From an uncultured Granulosicoccaceae bacterium (lineage in GTDB: Bacteria; Pseudomonadota; Gammaproteobacteria; Granulosicoccales; Granulosicoccaceae), in NCBI GenBank assembly GCA_938007995.1, contig CALLLW010000007.1, positions 1-64,000 on the forward strand: DNA of 64,000 nt. Direction: 5' to 3'. The number at the start of each line of letters is the position of its first letter. The first letter of the stretch is position 1. Position numbers and translations under genes: made by a program. Positions 45,347 through 54,926 of this stretch are shown here, in pieces. The notes below the pieces were generated by a model. The model saw only the letters and a program-made list of their open reading frames with translations. It did no database searches and was not told the origin of the DNA.

Positions 45347-46438
45347 ATGCCAGAAATATTTCTAGATAATCTGAAGAAGTCCTATGGCAGTGTCGAGGTA
45401 TTGCACGGCATTGATCTCGAAATGGAACATGCAGAATTTACTGTGCTGGTCGGCCCGTCCGGCTGTGGTAAATCAACGACATTGCGAATGATCGCCGGGC
45501 TGGAAACAGTCTCTTCTGGCGAGATCTATATCGATAACAAGCCTGTCAGCAAGCTTGAACCGAAAGAACGTGATCTGGCCATGGTGTTTCAGGATTACGC
45601 TTTATATCCGCACATGAATGTTGAAAAAAACATGTCATTTGCATTGCGGCTTGAGAAACGCCCTAAAAAAGAAATTAAACGCAAAGTGCAGGAAGTCGCA
45701 GAGATTGTCGGGCTGAGCGAGTATCTGCATAGAAAGCCTGCGGAGTTATCGGGTGGTCAGCGACAACGGGTTGCGATGGGTCGCGCATTAACACGTGACA
45801 GTTCTACTTTTTTATTTGATGAGCCATTGTCAAACCTTGACGCCAAGCTGCGTACGCAAATGCGTGCCGAGCTTGCCATGATGCGTCAGCGGGTACGTAA
45901 AAATATGATCTACGTAACGCATGATCAAATAGAGGCAATGACGCTTGCAGATCGCATCGTTGTTATGCACGGCGGCTACATACAGCAGCAGGGCACACCG
46001 GAGCAATTGTTTAAAAAACCCGCCAACAAATTTGTTGCAGGTTTTCTGGGTACACCACCAATGAATTTTATGCCTGCATCACTGCAGCGCAGTGGTGATG
46101 ATGTTTATCTGTCCGGTAAAGGTTTTGATTTGCTGTGTGACGGATTCACACTGGATCGCTTATCACAAGCCCGCTCAGATCACATACTGTTGGGTGTCAG
46201 GCCATGCGATCTTGACTACCAGCCGGATGCCGCTACGAACGCCGCGCTTGATATAGACGTAGTACTTTCAGAATACATTGGTGCGCAATCAGTGCTGATT
46301 GGAGATTGTGGCGGGCAAAAAATAATGGTCGAACTGAAATCAGATACGCCAATTGCATTAGGTGAAAGATTGCGTTTTTCAGTGGATCTTAAAGATTTGC
46401 ACTTTTTTAACCCCGAAGACGACCGTGCTATCGGGTAG
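45347..46438 (+). CDS. Sugar ABC transporter ATP-binding protein
   Basis: A 363-residue MalK/UgpC-type ATPase: Walker A GPSGCGKST, signature LSGGQRQRVAMGRAL, Walker B FLFDEPLSNLD and H-loop VTHDQIEAMT. A C-terminal TOBE-like regulatory domain (about 235-360) includes LGVRPCDL. It energises uptake through the two permeases downstream. First gene of the operon; the start has only a weak ribosome-binding site. Confidence 0.95.
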   Translation: MPEIFLDNLKKSYGSVEVLHGIDLEMEHAEFTVLVGPSGCGKSTTLRMIAGLETVSSGEIYIDNKPVSKLEPKERDLAMVFQDYALYPHMNVEKNMSFALRLEKRPKKEIKRKVQEVAEIVGLSEYLHRKPAELSGGQRQRVAMGRALTRDSSTFLFDEPLSNLDAKLRTQMRAELAMMRQRVRKNMIYVTHDQIEAMTLADRIVVMHGGYIQQQGTPEQLFKKPANKFVAGFLGTPPMNFMPASLQRSGDDVYLSGKGFDLLCDGFTLDRLSQARSDHILLGVRPCDLDYQPDAATNAALDIDVVLSEYIGAQSVLIGDCGGQKIMVELKSDTPIALGERLRFSVDLKDLHFFNPEDDRAIG

Positions 46439-46476
46439 GTTGTTTTTTTATTGAGAGAGGTCCAACAGGAGGAACT

Positions 46477-47808
46477 ATGTTTAACATATCCAAAACAATC
46501 TGCGGTGTCACCGCAGCAACAGCGTTACTGGTAGGGCAGGCACTGGCCGGTCCGTATGATGAGTATCAGGGCACAACTCTGGTGGTGAATTTCCCTGCTC
46601 ACCCGCATTACGATGCTGTGCGTAAGATACTGCCTGAGTTCACCAAAGAAACAGGCATAGAGGTTGAGGTTGACCAGCTGCCATACCTTAAGATGCGTGA
46701 GCGACAAACACTGGAGCTTGGTCAGGACGAAGGTGACTATGACCTGATTGCCTACGTGGTTTTCTCAAAAGCGGATTATGTTTTTGCAGATCAGCTGGAG
46801 AACCTTGCCCGATATTTCATGAACCCCAAATTATCTGATCCATCTTATGATGCAGATGATCTGATTGATGGGTATGTCTATAACATTGGTTTTGCTGGTG
46901 GTAGTAAAGGCTATCTTGAAGGTAAAACCGGTTCATTGTTTGGTATTCCCTACGGATCAGAAACTTCAATACTCGGTTATCGTAAAGACATCTTTGAAAA
47001 GCATGGTCTGGAAGTACCGCAAACCTACGATGAGATGCTTGATATTGCCTGCAAGATTCCCGAGCTTGAGCCGGGTATGGGGGGCTTAAGTTCACGTGCA
47101 GCATCAGGTCACCATGCAAGTCATGCATTCCTGTTACACCTGGCACCACTGGGTGGACGTGTGTTTGATGACAGTTGGAATCCGATTGTCAATAACGAAC
47201 AGGGTGTTCAGGCGGCCAACGCACTTAAGACCATTGTAGATTGTGGTCCTGAAGGTGCGGCAAGCTTCGGCTTTGGTGAAGCGCTGGGTTCATTCCTTGC
47301 CGGTGATACTGCAATGTTTCTCGATACTACCGTCGTGGCAGGCCAGATTGATGACCCCTCAAAGTCAAAGGTTGTCGGTAAAGTTGGCTGGGCGCTGCAC
47401 CCTGAAGGCACTCGTCGTGGTAGCCAGACGGGTGGTTTCGGTATCGGTATTCCAAAGAATGCAGAGCACAAGGAAGCAGCATTTTTATTGATGCAATGGC
47501 TGACCTCCAAAAAAGGTGACAAGCTGGTTGCACTGGCCGGTGGTAATCCGTCGCGCTTCTCTACCCATGAAGATGCTGATGTGAATGCCAAATTCCCGCA
47601 CATGGCAACCTTTGGTGAGGCACTGAAGTATGCTGATCCTGACTGGCGTCCGATCATTCCGGTATGGGGCAAGATCAATGCAGACCTTGGTACCACGCTT
47701 TCCAAAGTACTGACCGAAGATCTTGATGTGCAGGAAGCACTGGATGGCGTTGCAGAGCGCACTAAAGCAGTCATGGAAGAAGCGGGCTACTACACCTGGA
47801 GCGAGTAG
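46477..47808 (+). CDS. Sugar ABC transporter solute-binding protein
   Basis: A 443-residue family-1 periplasmic binding protein with signal peptide 1-24 (ending ALA-GP) and AGGAGG before the ATG. Segments such as VEVDQLPYLKMRERQTLEL, FGIPYGSETSILGYRKDIFEKHGLEVPQTYDEML and GGFGIGIPKNAEHKEAAFLLMQWL are typical of carbohydrate-binding proteins. A strong hairpin follows the stop, which would favour its expression over the permeases. The ligand is likely a sugar, polyol or sugar acid. Confidence 0.95.
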   Translation: MFNISKTICGVTAATALLVGQALAGPYDEYQGTTLVVNFPAHPHYDAVRKILPEFTKETGIEVEVDQLPYLKMRERQTLELGQDEGDYDLIAYVVFSKADYVFADQLENLARYFMNPKLSDPSYDADDLIDGYVYNIGFAGGSKGYLEGKTGSLFGIPYGSETSILGYRKDIFEKHGLEVPQTYDEMLDIACKIPELEPGMGGLSSRAASGHHASHAFLLHLAPLGGRVFDDSWNPIVNNEQGVQAANALKTIVDCGPEGAASFGFGEALGSFLAGDTAMFLDTTVVAGQIDDPSKSKVVGKVGWALHPEGTRRGSQTGGFGIGIPKNAEHKEAAFLLMQWLTSKKGDKLVALAGGNPSRFSTHEDADVNAKFPHMATFGEALKYADPDWRPIIPVWGKINADLGTTLSKVLTEDLDVQEALDGVAERTKAVMEEAGYYTWSE

Positions 47809-47820
47809 TTAGCTGATTCG

Positions 47821-47853
47821 TGTATGCACCCTGTATTGAACAGGGTGCATACA
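47821..47853 (+). promoter_or_regulatory. 14-bp perfect hairpin after binding-protein gene
   Basis: TGTATGCACCCTGT, loop ATTGA, ACAGGGTGCATACA. There is no T-run, and it lies between the binding-protein and permease genes of one operon. Such hairpins commonly protect the upstream message from 3' decay or partly terminate transcription. Confidence 0.8.
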
Positions 47854-47891
47854 TCGCAACTGCATAGCCTGACTCTTCACGATAAGAATCT

Positions 47892-48806
47892 ATGAGCACT
47901 TCCACTTCATTTAATCGATTGACACCGTATGTGTTTCTTGCACCTGCAGTCATCATCATGGCGCTGGCGTTGTTGTATCCGCTCGGCTACATGATGTACG
48001 GCAGTTTTCGTGAGTGGGACCCCAGTCAGGCGATGGGTGAGTCGACCTTTGTTGGCTTGAAAAACTACATCACTCTATGGAACGACCCAAACTTCAGAGA
48101 AAGTACGCTGGTGACGCTGAAGTTCGCTGTATCTGTGGTGACGGTAGAAATGTTCATCGGCGTCGGTCTGGCACTGATGCTTGATCGAAATTTGCGTGGC
48201 ATGTCATTGCTGCGCACATTGTTTATTTTGCCAATGATGATCGCACCGGTAGTGGTGGGCTTGATATGGCGTTACATGTACCACCCGACACTGGGAATTT
48301 TTAATCGCGGGTTAAAAGGTGTCGGGCTGGAGTCGGTTGACTGGTTAGGTCAGCATGCGCTGCTGTCTGTGATCATTGCTGATATATGGCAGTGGACACC
48401 GTTTATTTTTATTCTTGCACTGGCGGCTTTGCAATCCCTACCGCGTTCCGCACTGGAAGCATCGCGTATTGACGGCGCTACCGGTTGGCAACAGATCATC
48501 CATATCAAACTGCCATTGATGATGCCAGTGCTGATTGTTACCTGTTTACTACGCCTGATTGATGCTTTCAAAGTGCTGGAAGTGATCCTGGTCATGACCG
48601 AAGGCGGGCCGGGTTTGTCAACCGAGATTCTGGCTTTGCGTATCTCCCGCACTGCAACAGAATTCAGGGAGCTCGGCGTAGCTGCTGCAATGTCTAATTA
48701 TCTGTTAATGCTGTTGCTTTTCATTACCGTACTGATGCTGATTTATAACCGCATCATGGAACATCGTGCTGCCAAAGCAAATCGAATGATTGAGGAGGCT
48801 CACTGA
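47892..48806 (+). CDS. Sugar ABC transporter permease (MalF-like)
   Basis: A 304-residue inner-membrane protein with about six helices. The EAA loop appears as SALEASRIDGATGWQQIIHIKLPLMMPV, where the ATPase docks. It ends one base into the next permease gene. Works with 45,347-46,438 and 46,477-47,808. Confidence 0.95.
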   Translation: MSTSTSFNRLTPYVFLAPAVIIMALALLYPLGYMMYGSFREWDPSQAMGESTFVGLKNYITLWNDPNFRESTLVTLKFAVSVVTVEMFIGVGLALMLDRNLRGMSLLRTLFILPMMIAPVVVGLIWRYMYHPTLGIFNRGLKGVGLESVDWLGQHALLSVIIADIWQWTPFIFILALAALQSLPRSALEASRIDGATGWQQIIHIKLPLMMPVLIVTCLLRLIDAFKVLEVILVMTEGGPGLSTEILALRISRTATEFRELGVAAAMSNYLLMLLLFITVLMLIYNRIMEHRAAKANRMIEEAH

Positions 48807-49741
48807 TGGCTGTTGAAGAGAAACGTCAGCATCCGGGCTTCTATGCAATCCTTGTGATGTTAATCATCATGGCGGTCGGTCCGATCCTGATGATGTTCAT
48901 CAACTCTTTTAAACTTGACGTCGATATTATATCCGGCACAACCGGCTTGCTGTTTATGCCGACAATCCAGAACTACGAAACTGCACTTTGCGACATTCTT
49001 CCGTATGAGCTGGATCATCTTGATTTCTGTGCACTGAAGTTCGGCGGTGCATTTATCAACTCGCTAATCATTGCACTGGTCTCAACCCTGTTGACACTGG
49101 TAATCGGTTGCATGGCCGCATACGCTCTGGTGCGATTTCGTTTTATGGGGCGTGATACCGCATCAGCCACCACTTTGATGGTAAGGATGGTGCCACCTGC
49201 AGTCTTACTGGTTCCGGTATTCGGTTTGTGGAATAACGAGTTTTGTATTGATAAAGCATCGTGGTTAGGTAGTTTAATCAGGGATAACTTCGGTGGCCGT
49301 GGTGATGTCTGCCTTGCAGGCACTCATTCTGGAATCATTTTAATTTATGTGGCAATGAATCTGCCGTTTGTCATCTGGATTCTGCAAAGCTTTATTGTGC
49401 AGGTGCCAAGGCAACTTGAAGAGGCTGCCAGAATGGATGGCGCCGGACCTTTTCAGGTGTTCTTTAAAGTGGTCCTGCCATTGATCAAGCCGGGTCTTGC
49501 TGCGGCTGCCATCTTTACTTTCAGAATTGCGTGGAATGAATATCTACTGGCATCAGCGTTATCTGATCGGGATACCAAAACGGTACCGATTCTAATCGTG
49601 AACAATATGTCAGAGTTTAATGTTGAATGGGGTGTGATTATGGCAACGGGCATGTTGCTCGCAATTCCACCCATTATTTTTACACTTTTTGCCTCACGGC
49701 AGATCATCACCGGCATGACAGCCGGCGCTGTGAAAGGCTAA
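48806..49741 (+). CDS. Sugar ABC transporter permease (MalG-like)
   Basis: A 311-residue permease with six helices and EAA loop QLEEAARMDGAGPFQVFFKVVLPLIKPG. Its ATG shares one base with the upstream stop. An extended periplasmic loop with cysteines (about 55-70 and 165-175) is longer than in many MalG proteins. Confidence 0.95.
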   Translation: MAVEEKRQHPGFYAILVMLIIMAVGPILMMFINSFKLDVDIISGTTGLLFMPTIQNYETALCDILPYELDHLDFCALKFGGAFINSLIIALVSTLLTLVIGCMAAYALVRFRFMGRDTASATTLMVRMVPPAVLLVPVFGLWNNEFCIDKASWLGSLIRDNFGGRGDVCLAGTHSGIILIYVAMNLPFVIWILQSFIVQVPRQLEEAARMDGAGPFQVFFKVVLPLIKPGLAAAAIFTFRIAWNEYLLASALSDRDTKTVPILIVNNMSEFNVEWGVIMATGMLLAIPPIIFTLFASRQIITGMTAGAVKG

Positions 49742-49763
49742 CAATTTACAGGGTTCGAGTACT

Positions 49764-50498
49764 ATGACAGGTGTAGCAATCATCACTGGTGGTGGTGGCG
49801 GTATTGGCCGTGCTGCTGCAATAGCATTTAGCAAAGCTGGCTGGACTGTCGCTGTTGCCGGTAGAACAGAAAAGTCGCTTCATGAAACCGTAGCAGGTCT
49901 TGCCGGTGATGGCATGGCAGTGGTTTGTGATGTCAGTGATGAAACACAGGTAGATAATCTGTTTGATTCGGTTGTGGAAAAATACGGTCGCGTAGATCTG
50001 TTGTTTAACAACGCAGGCATTTCATCTACTGCGGTGCCGGTAGACGAGCTGGATGTCTCCGAGTGGACCAACCTGATCGCGATTAACCTCACCGGTTCTT
50101 TTTTGTGTGCACGAGCGGCATTCAAACACATGCGCAAGCAGGGCAGTGGCCGCATTATTAATAATGGATCTATTTCTGCGACCACACCAAGATTGTTTTC
50201 GGCACCTTATACCAGCAGTAAACACGCTATCACCGGCCTAACCAAGTCACTGGCATTGGATGGACGTCGCTATGGTATTTGTTGCGGCCAGATTGATCTT
50301 GGCAATATCTCTTCCAGTATGGGTGATGCCATGGCCGAGGGTGTTCTGCAACCCGATGGTGAGAAAATGGCAGAGCCAGTAGTCGGGGTTGAACCAGTCT
50401 GTGATGCACTGCTGTATATGGCAAACCTGCCTGCAGATGTGAATGTTTTAAGAATTAACGTGATGGCGAATGGGATGCCATTTGTTGGCAGAGGATAA
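49764..50498 (+). CDS. SDR-family oxidoreductase of sugar operon
   Basis: A 244-residue SDR: TGGGGGIG nucleotide loop, NNAG, NGSISA serine and YTSSKHA (YxxxK). The later region, CCGQIDLGNISSSMG, is less typical. In an operon with a lactonase it may oxidise the imported sugar or polyol to a ketose or lactone. The substrate is unknown. Confidence 0.9.
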   Translation: MTGVAIITGGGGGIGRAAAIAFSKAGWTVAVAGRTEKSLHETVAGLAGDGMAVVCDVSDETQVDNLFDSVVEKYGRVDLLFNNAGISSTAVPVDELDVSEWTNLIAINLTGSFLCARAAFKHMRKQGSGRIINNGSISATTPRLFSAPYTSSKHAITGLTKSLALDGRRYGICCGQIDLGNISSSMGDAMAEGVLQPDGEKMAEPVVGVEPVCDALLYMANLPADVNVLRINVMANGMPFVGRG

Positions 50499-50502
50499 TA
50501 TA

Positions 50503-51642
50503 ATGACAACCCCCATCAGCCTGGATCAAGAATTTAATTTTCTGGTTGGAACCTACAGCAACCTTGATGTACTGGCACATCAGCCCTATGCGCCAACGTC
50601 TGGCGAGGGCATCTATTCAATGTCCATTTCAAAAGATGGGCAGCTCGCGCAAAAGTCAGTAACAGAATGCCTCAATCCCGCTGTACTGATACCACACTCC
50701 AACGGCAGCATGGTGTATGCAATTGTAGAGACCATAAAAACCACTGGTGAAGTACTGCAGTATGGCGTAGATAGTAGCGCCGGGCTCGATCTGCAAGGCA
50801 GTTTTACCGCTTCTGGTAAATCAACCTGCTATATCTCGGTGTCGCCACAAAAAGATACCGCCATCGTAATCAACTATTGGGATGCGATCATTGATCTGGT
50901 GGAAGTTGATAGTGATGGCAAGCTTGGCAATATCATTCAAAGCTTTAAACAGCTGTACCGCAAAGAAGGTGAGTGGCGGCAGGTAGAGTACCGCGAAGAC
51001 CACTGGGAGAATCGCCAGGTAGGGCCGCACGCCCACTGTGCGCATTTTTGGCACGACTGGGTCTTTATTCCGGATCTGGGTGAAAATGCAATATTTCAGT
51101 ATCGCTATGATCCTGCAGCAAAGAAGCTGGAGCCAGATACACACATCAAGTTTGAGGCAGGCTCCGGACCACGTCACATGGCCATGCATCCGACTCTGGA
51201 TATTTGCTATGTCTCTAATGAACTGTTCAATACGGTATGTGTCGCAAAGCTCGACGCATCTGATTCCTCTACAAGTAAAGAGCGGCTGATCCCGATTCAA
51301 TACGAATCAACGCTCGATAACCGTGATCAGGTGTCTTATGTTTCAGAAATCAAGCTGTCTCCTGATGCACGCTTTTTGTATGTATCAAACCGTGGTGATA
51401 ATTCCCTGGCAATTTTTAAAGTACTCGATGACGGTCAGCTAGAGCGTATTGATGTTGTGCCAACCGGTGGTAAATTCCCGCGTCACTTCGCACTGACCCC
51501 ATGCGGTAATGCTGTTTTAGTTGCGAATCAGGATTCCTCAACAATCACTTTGTTTAGCAGAGATATTGAAAGCGGCCTGATAAAAGCCACCGGTGATGAA
51601 TATACGATTCCCGCCCCGAACTACATCAGATTCCTTGGCTGA
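50503..51642 (+). CDS. Lactonase family protein (beta-propeller)
   Basis: About 379 residues from ATG 50,503, which has GAGG upstream; an in-frame ATG at 50,470 overlaps the SDR gene. Repeated blades such as GPHAHCAHFWHDWVFIPDLGENAIFQYRYD, GSGPRHMAMHPTLDICYVSNE and GGKFPRHFALTPCGNAVLVANQDSSTITLF (each cited in part) fit the seven-bladed 6-phosphogluconolactonase-like family (PF10282). It would open a sugar lactone, possibly made by the SDR upstream. Confidence 0.88.
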   Translation: MTTPISLDQEFNFLVGTYSNLDVLAHQPYAPTSGEGIYSMSISKDGQLAQKSVTECLNPAVLIPHSNGSMVYAIVETIKTTGEVLQYGVDSSAGLDLQGSFTASGKSTCYISVSPQKDTAIVINYWDAIIDLVEVDSDGKLGNIIQSFKQLYRKEGEWRQVEYREDHWENRQVGPHAHCAHFWHDWVFIPDLGENAIFQYRYDPAAKKLEPDTHIKFEAGSGPRHMAMHPTLDICYVSNELFNTVCVAKLDASDSSTSKERLIPIQYESTLDNRDQVSYVSEIKLSPDARFLYVSNRGDNSLAIFKVLDDGQLERIDVVPTGGKFPRHFALTPCGNAVLVANQDSSTITLFSRDIESGLIKATGDEYTIPAPNYIRFLG

Positions 51643-51658
51643 TGGCAGGGTCTGAATC

Positions 51659-52435
51659 ATGCGTATATCGGCCAATATCGGTTTTTTGTGGGATCACTTA
51701 CCACTACCAGAAAGGATAAATGCAGCCGCGCTGGCGGGATTCGACGCGGTTGAGTGTCATTTTCCTTATGAATATCCCGCTGCAGAAATAAAGCGTAGTT
51801 TGCAGGAAAATGGCTTGTCTATGCTGGGTGTTAATACCAGCCTCGGGCCTGAAGGATGCTTCGGGTTGGCAGCGGTTCCCGGTGAGGAAGTGCAGGCTCG
51901 CAAACTGATTGATCAGGCTGTTGATTACGCTGCGGCTATAGATGCCAGCAATATCAACGTAGTCGCCGGGCTAACAGGTGGCAGTGCCGAAGCGGAGCAA
52001 GTGTATCGCCGCAATCTTCAATATGCCTGTGAGTCGGCTGCCAAGCACAACAAGACCATCGTGATCGAGCCTTTGAATCCTCGTGCGGTGGCAAACTACC
52101 ACATGTACACGGTTGAGCAATCGATTGAAACTATTGTGGCGGTCAGAGAGGCTACCGGTACAGACAACATAAAGTTAATGTTTGATTTCTTTCATGCACA
52201 GATTGTTCAGGGTGATCTTGAAACCTTGTTGAAAGAAAACATTGACTATATCGGTCATGTGCAGATTTCTGCCGTTCATGATCGCGGTGAACCCGATGTG
52301 GGAGAAATCAATTATCCGTATGTGCTCAGCGTACTGGAGTCTCTCGGCTATAATGGCTACATCGGTGCAGAGTACAAACCCAGAGGCAAATCTGTTGAAG
52401 CAGGTCTGTCCTGGTTAGAACAGTATCGTCACTAG
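51659..52435 (+). CDS. Hydroxypyruvate isomerase-like TIM-barrel protein
   Basis: A 258-residue xylose-isomerase-like TIM barrel. Metal-site motifs IEPLN, FDFFHAQ, HVQISAV and GAEYKP appear in order, with HDRGEPDVGEINYPYVLS typical of the Hyi/OtnI group. It probably isomerises a short ketoacid or keto-sugar. In this operon it suggests that part of the substrate is cleaved or rearranged, not only phosphorylated via gluconokinase. Confidence 0.87.
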   Translation: MRISANIGFLWDHLPLPERINAAALAGFDAVECHFPYEYPAAEIKRSLQENGLSMLGVNTSLGPEGCFGLAAVPGEEVQARKLIDQAVDYAAAIDASNINVVAGLTGGSAEAEQVYRRNLQYACESAAKHNKTIVIEPLNPRAVANYHMYTVEQSIETIVAVREATGTDNIKLMFDFFHAQIVQGDLETLLKENIDYIGHVQISAVHDRGEPDVGEINYPYVLSVLESLGYNGYIGAEYKPRGKSVEAGLSWLEQYRH

Positions 52436-52451
52436 GTTATTTATCCAAGCG

Positions 52452-53489
52452 ATGGAAAATGTAAAAAAGAACCCGATCACCATGGAGGACGTTGCTCAGG
52501 CAGCGGGGGTCTCCCGTATGACGGTATCAAGGGCTCTGCGCAAAGACGGGCTGGTATCTGAAAGAACCCGCGACAGAATTCTAAAGCTGGTCGAGCAGAT
52601 GAACTACGTGCCTGATCAGGCAGCGGGTAGCTTATCTTCTCAACGATCAGGATTTATCGCGACATTAGTCCCTTCAATAAACAACGTTCACTACGCCGGA
52701 ATGATTCAGGCATTAACTGAATCACTGGAAAGCACTGGTCTGCAAGTGCTGTTGGGCTATACCGAATACTCCACTCAACGCGAAGAAGCATTGGTTGAAA
52801 GCCTGCTTAAGCGACGACCTGAGGCGATTGTATTGCCGTATGACGGCCATACCGAACGCACAATCAAGTTGCTAAAAAAATCGCAGGTACCGGTATTTCA
52901 ATTGTGGGAGATGCCGGATAAACCCATTGGTTATACGGTTGGATTTTCCAATCATGATGTGTCGTACAACATGACGCAGGAGCTCATTACGCTCGGTTAC
53001 AGAAATATTGCGTTTCTTTGTGAAACCAATGATGAATGGACTCGAGGTGCTGCCAGACGTGCAGGTTTTAGAGCGGCAATGGAAAACGCCGGTCTCTCAG
53101 CTCATCGAATGATTCGATTTGGCACACCACCAATGTCTATTAAAGACGGCCACTTTGTCGGCAGTAACTTAAAACAATACTACGATGACATCGACTGTGT
53201 CTTTTGTGTATCTGACGCGCCGGCTTTTGGTGTAATTACGGCGCTAAAAGAGCAGGGCATCTCGGTGCCTGAAGACATTGGCATTGCAGGCTTTGGTGAC
53301 TTTGAAGTGTCAAGATACAGCGTGCCCGATATCACCACGGTTAAGTTCAACGCACAGGAACTGGGGCGGGTGACGGCGAATTCAATTCTCCGCCTGATAG
53401 AACCCGGCAGTACCGGTAAAAAACCGTCAAGGCGCTATGCGATTGAAGTTGAGAACTGTATGCGTGGCAGCACGTCAAAACGCCAGTAG
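52452..53489 (+). CDS. LacI-family repressor (GntR/IdnR-like)
   Basis: A 345-residue regulator. The N-terminal helix-turn-helix is MEDVAQAAGVSRMTVSRAL (about 11-29), and the hinge and periplasmic-binding-like core follow, including VGFSNHDVSYNMTQELITLGYRNIAFL and VPEDIGIAGFGDFEVSR. It resembles E. coli GntR in layout. It is the last gene of the ABC operon and most likely binds the two operators at 43,834 and 45,262, releasing them on a sugar-acid inducer. Confidence 0.93.
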   Translation: MENVKKNPITMEDVAQAAGVSRMTVSRALRKDGLVSERTRDRILKLVEQMNYVPDQAAGSLSSQRSGFIATLVPSINNVHYAGMIQALTESLESTGLQVLLGYTEYSTQREEALVESLLKRRPEAIVLPYDGHTERTIKLLKKSQVPVFQLWEMPDKPIGYTVGFSNHDVSYNMTQELITLGYRNIAFLCETNDEWTRGAARRAGFRAAMENAGLSAHRMIRFGTPPMSIKDGHFVGSNLKQYYDDIDCVFCVSDAPAFGVITALKEQGISVPEDIGIAGFGDFEVSRYSVPDITTVKFNAQELGRVTANSILRLIEPGSTGKKPSRRYAIEVENCMRGSTSKRQ

Positions 53490-53511
53490 TTTTTAAATTT
53501 GTATGTTTTTA

Positions 53512-53528
53512 CTGATAACGCTTATCAG
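53512..53528. promoter_or_regulatory. CTGATAA-CGC-TTATCAG palindrome
   Basis: Perfect 7-bp arms with a 3-base centre between convergent lacI-type and serB genes, overlapping the serB stop. There is no T-run on either side strong enough to be sure of a terminator; it is weakly similar to the LacI operators. It may be a short bidirectional terminator. Confidence 0.4.
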
Positions 53529-54754
53529 CCCCTGATTTCATTCTCACGCATACCAATCAAATACAAAATACCGTCAAGTCCTACCGTACCAAAAGCATTA
53601 CCGGCTTCGTCGGCAACTTTGGGTTTGGCATGAAAAGCAATACCAAGTCCGGCAGCTGACAACATCGGTATATCGTTAGCACCGTCGCCAACTGCAATGA
53701 CTTGCTGTAGCTGAAGACCCTCTGCCTCTGCGATTGATCTGAGTAATTCCGCCTTGCGCTGATCGTCAACAACCTTGCCGGTGACCTTCCCGGTCAGTTT
53801 GCCGTCAACCACATCCAGTTGATTAGCGTGCACATAATCTATGCCCAGTCTGCGTGCCAGGCGGGAGGCAAAAAACTCAAAACCGCCCGATAGAATGGCA
53901 GTTTTATAGCCCAGCAGTCGCAGGTTACTGATCAGTTTTTCGGCACCATCAGTCATCTTCAGGCTGCTGTCGATACGGTCGAGCCGGTCAACCGGTAAGC
54001 CTTTGAGCAACGCCATGCGCTGCTCAAAGCTTTCTGAAAAATTCATTTCACCGCGCATAGCACGCTCGGTTATTTCACTGACCTGATCACCAACGCCTGC
54101 GGCATCTGCCATCATGTTGATGACTTCACTCTGGATTAGAGTTGAGTCCATATCAAAGCACACCAGGCGTCGGTTTCTGCGCCAGATGCTGTCTTGCTGG
54201 ATGGCGATATCCATCTCGCTGCGGCCTGCCAGCGCCAGACAGTCGCGCCGCAGTCCGTCAATATCTCCATTGCGATGGTGGATTCGAATTTCTACTGCAA
54301 TCAGCGGCGTTTGATTTTCAGTACCGCCCTGATGGCGCTCGGAAATACGCTGTATGGTGGCGATATTCCAGTTGTAGCTGCTGATGATTTCAGTCATCTC
54401 GGCTATCAGCGTGGCATTCATGCTGCGGCCAAGCAGCGTGACAAGATAGCGATCAATCGCACCATCCTGCATCCACTGCTGCAGTTCTTCCGCATCAATT
54501 GGCGTGAAGCTGATGGATAAATCGAGCTCATGTGCTTTAAAAAGCAGATCCTTAAACAGCGCATCTGGCTTGCCGTTGTCACCACAGGCACTGGCGTCGA
54601 CTTCAACCAGCATGCCCCACGACAGCAGATTGTGTATCACTGACTGGTCTATATCGAGCACGGTCACCGGGTAGGCGGCCAGTATGTTCACCAGCGCTGA
54701 GGTAATACCCGGCCGGTCCGTACCGTTGACGCTGATCAGTACCGTGTGATTCAA
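53525..54754 (-). CDS. serB: Phosphoserine phosphatase
   Basis: A 409-residue protein. An N-terminal regulatory region of about 185 residues with ACT-like folds (HTVLISVNGTDRPGIT, RYLVTLLGRSMNATLIAEM) precedes a HAD phosphatase with nucleophile in CFDMDSTLIQ (Asp201, Asp203), LSGGFEFFA and VGDGANDIPML. It makes L-serine from phosphoserine. The length matches the longer ACT-bearing SerB form. No partner serA or serC is adjacent. Confidence 0.96.
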   Translation of the reverse strand: MNHTVLISVNGTDRPGITSALVNILAAYPVTVLDIDQSVIHNLLSWGMLVEVDASACGDNGKPDALFKDLLFKAHELDLSISFTPIDAEELQQWMQDGAIDRYLVTLLGRSMNATLIAEMTEIISSYNWNIATIQRISERHQGGTENQTPLIAVEIRIHHRNGDIDGLRRDCLALAGRSEMDIAIQQDSIWRRNRRLVCFDMDSTLIQSEVINMMADAAGVGDQVSEITERAMRGEMNFSESFEQRMALLKGLPVDRLDRIDSSLKMTDGAEKLISNLRLLGYKTAILSGGFEFFASRLARRLGIDYVHANQLDVVDGKLTGKVTGKVVDDQRKAELLRSIAEAEGLQLQQVIAVGDGANDIPMLSAAGLGIAFHAKPKVADEAGNAFGTVGLDGILYLIGMRENEIRG

Positions 54755-54926
54755 GTTGGTTTCCTTCGCTAAAATACAAATCTCACAAGTCTACTTCTTT
54801 TAACGTGGCTTGTGCGGAGCACGCGATGCAGAAATAATCTTGTGCCAGCGCTTCACAAAAAACTTGCAAGTGTCCGGCTGGCGCATAATGATACAGCGCT
54901 GAAGCAAACTCATACTGGGGAATAGA

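Noticed and set aside
53512-53528. Third operator of the LacI regulon
   Set aside because: The palindrome shares only GATAAC-like parts with the two operators and lies between convergent gene ends, not at a promoter.
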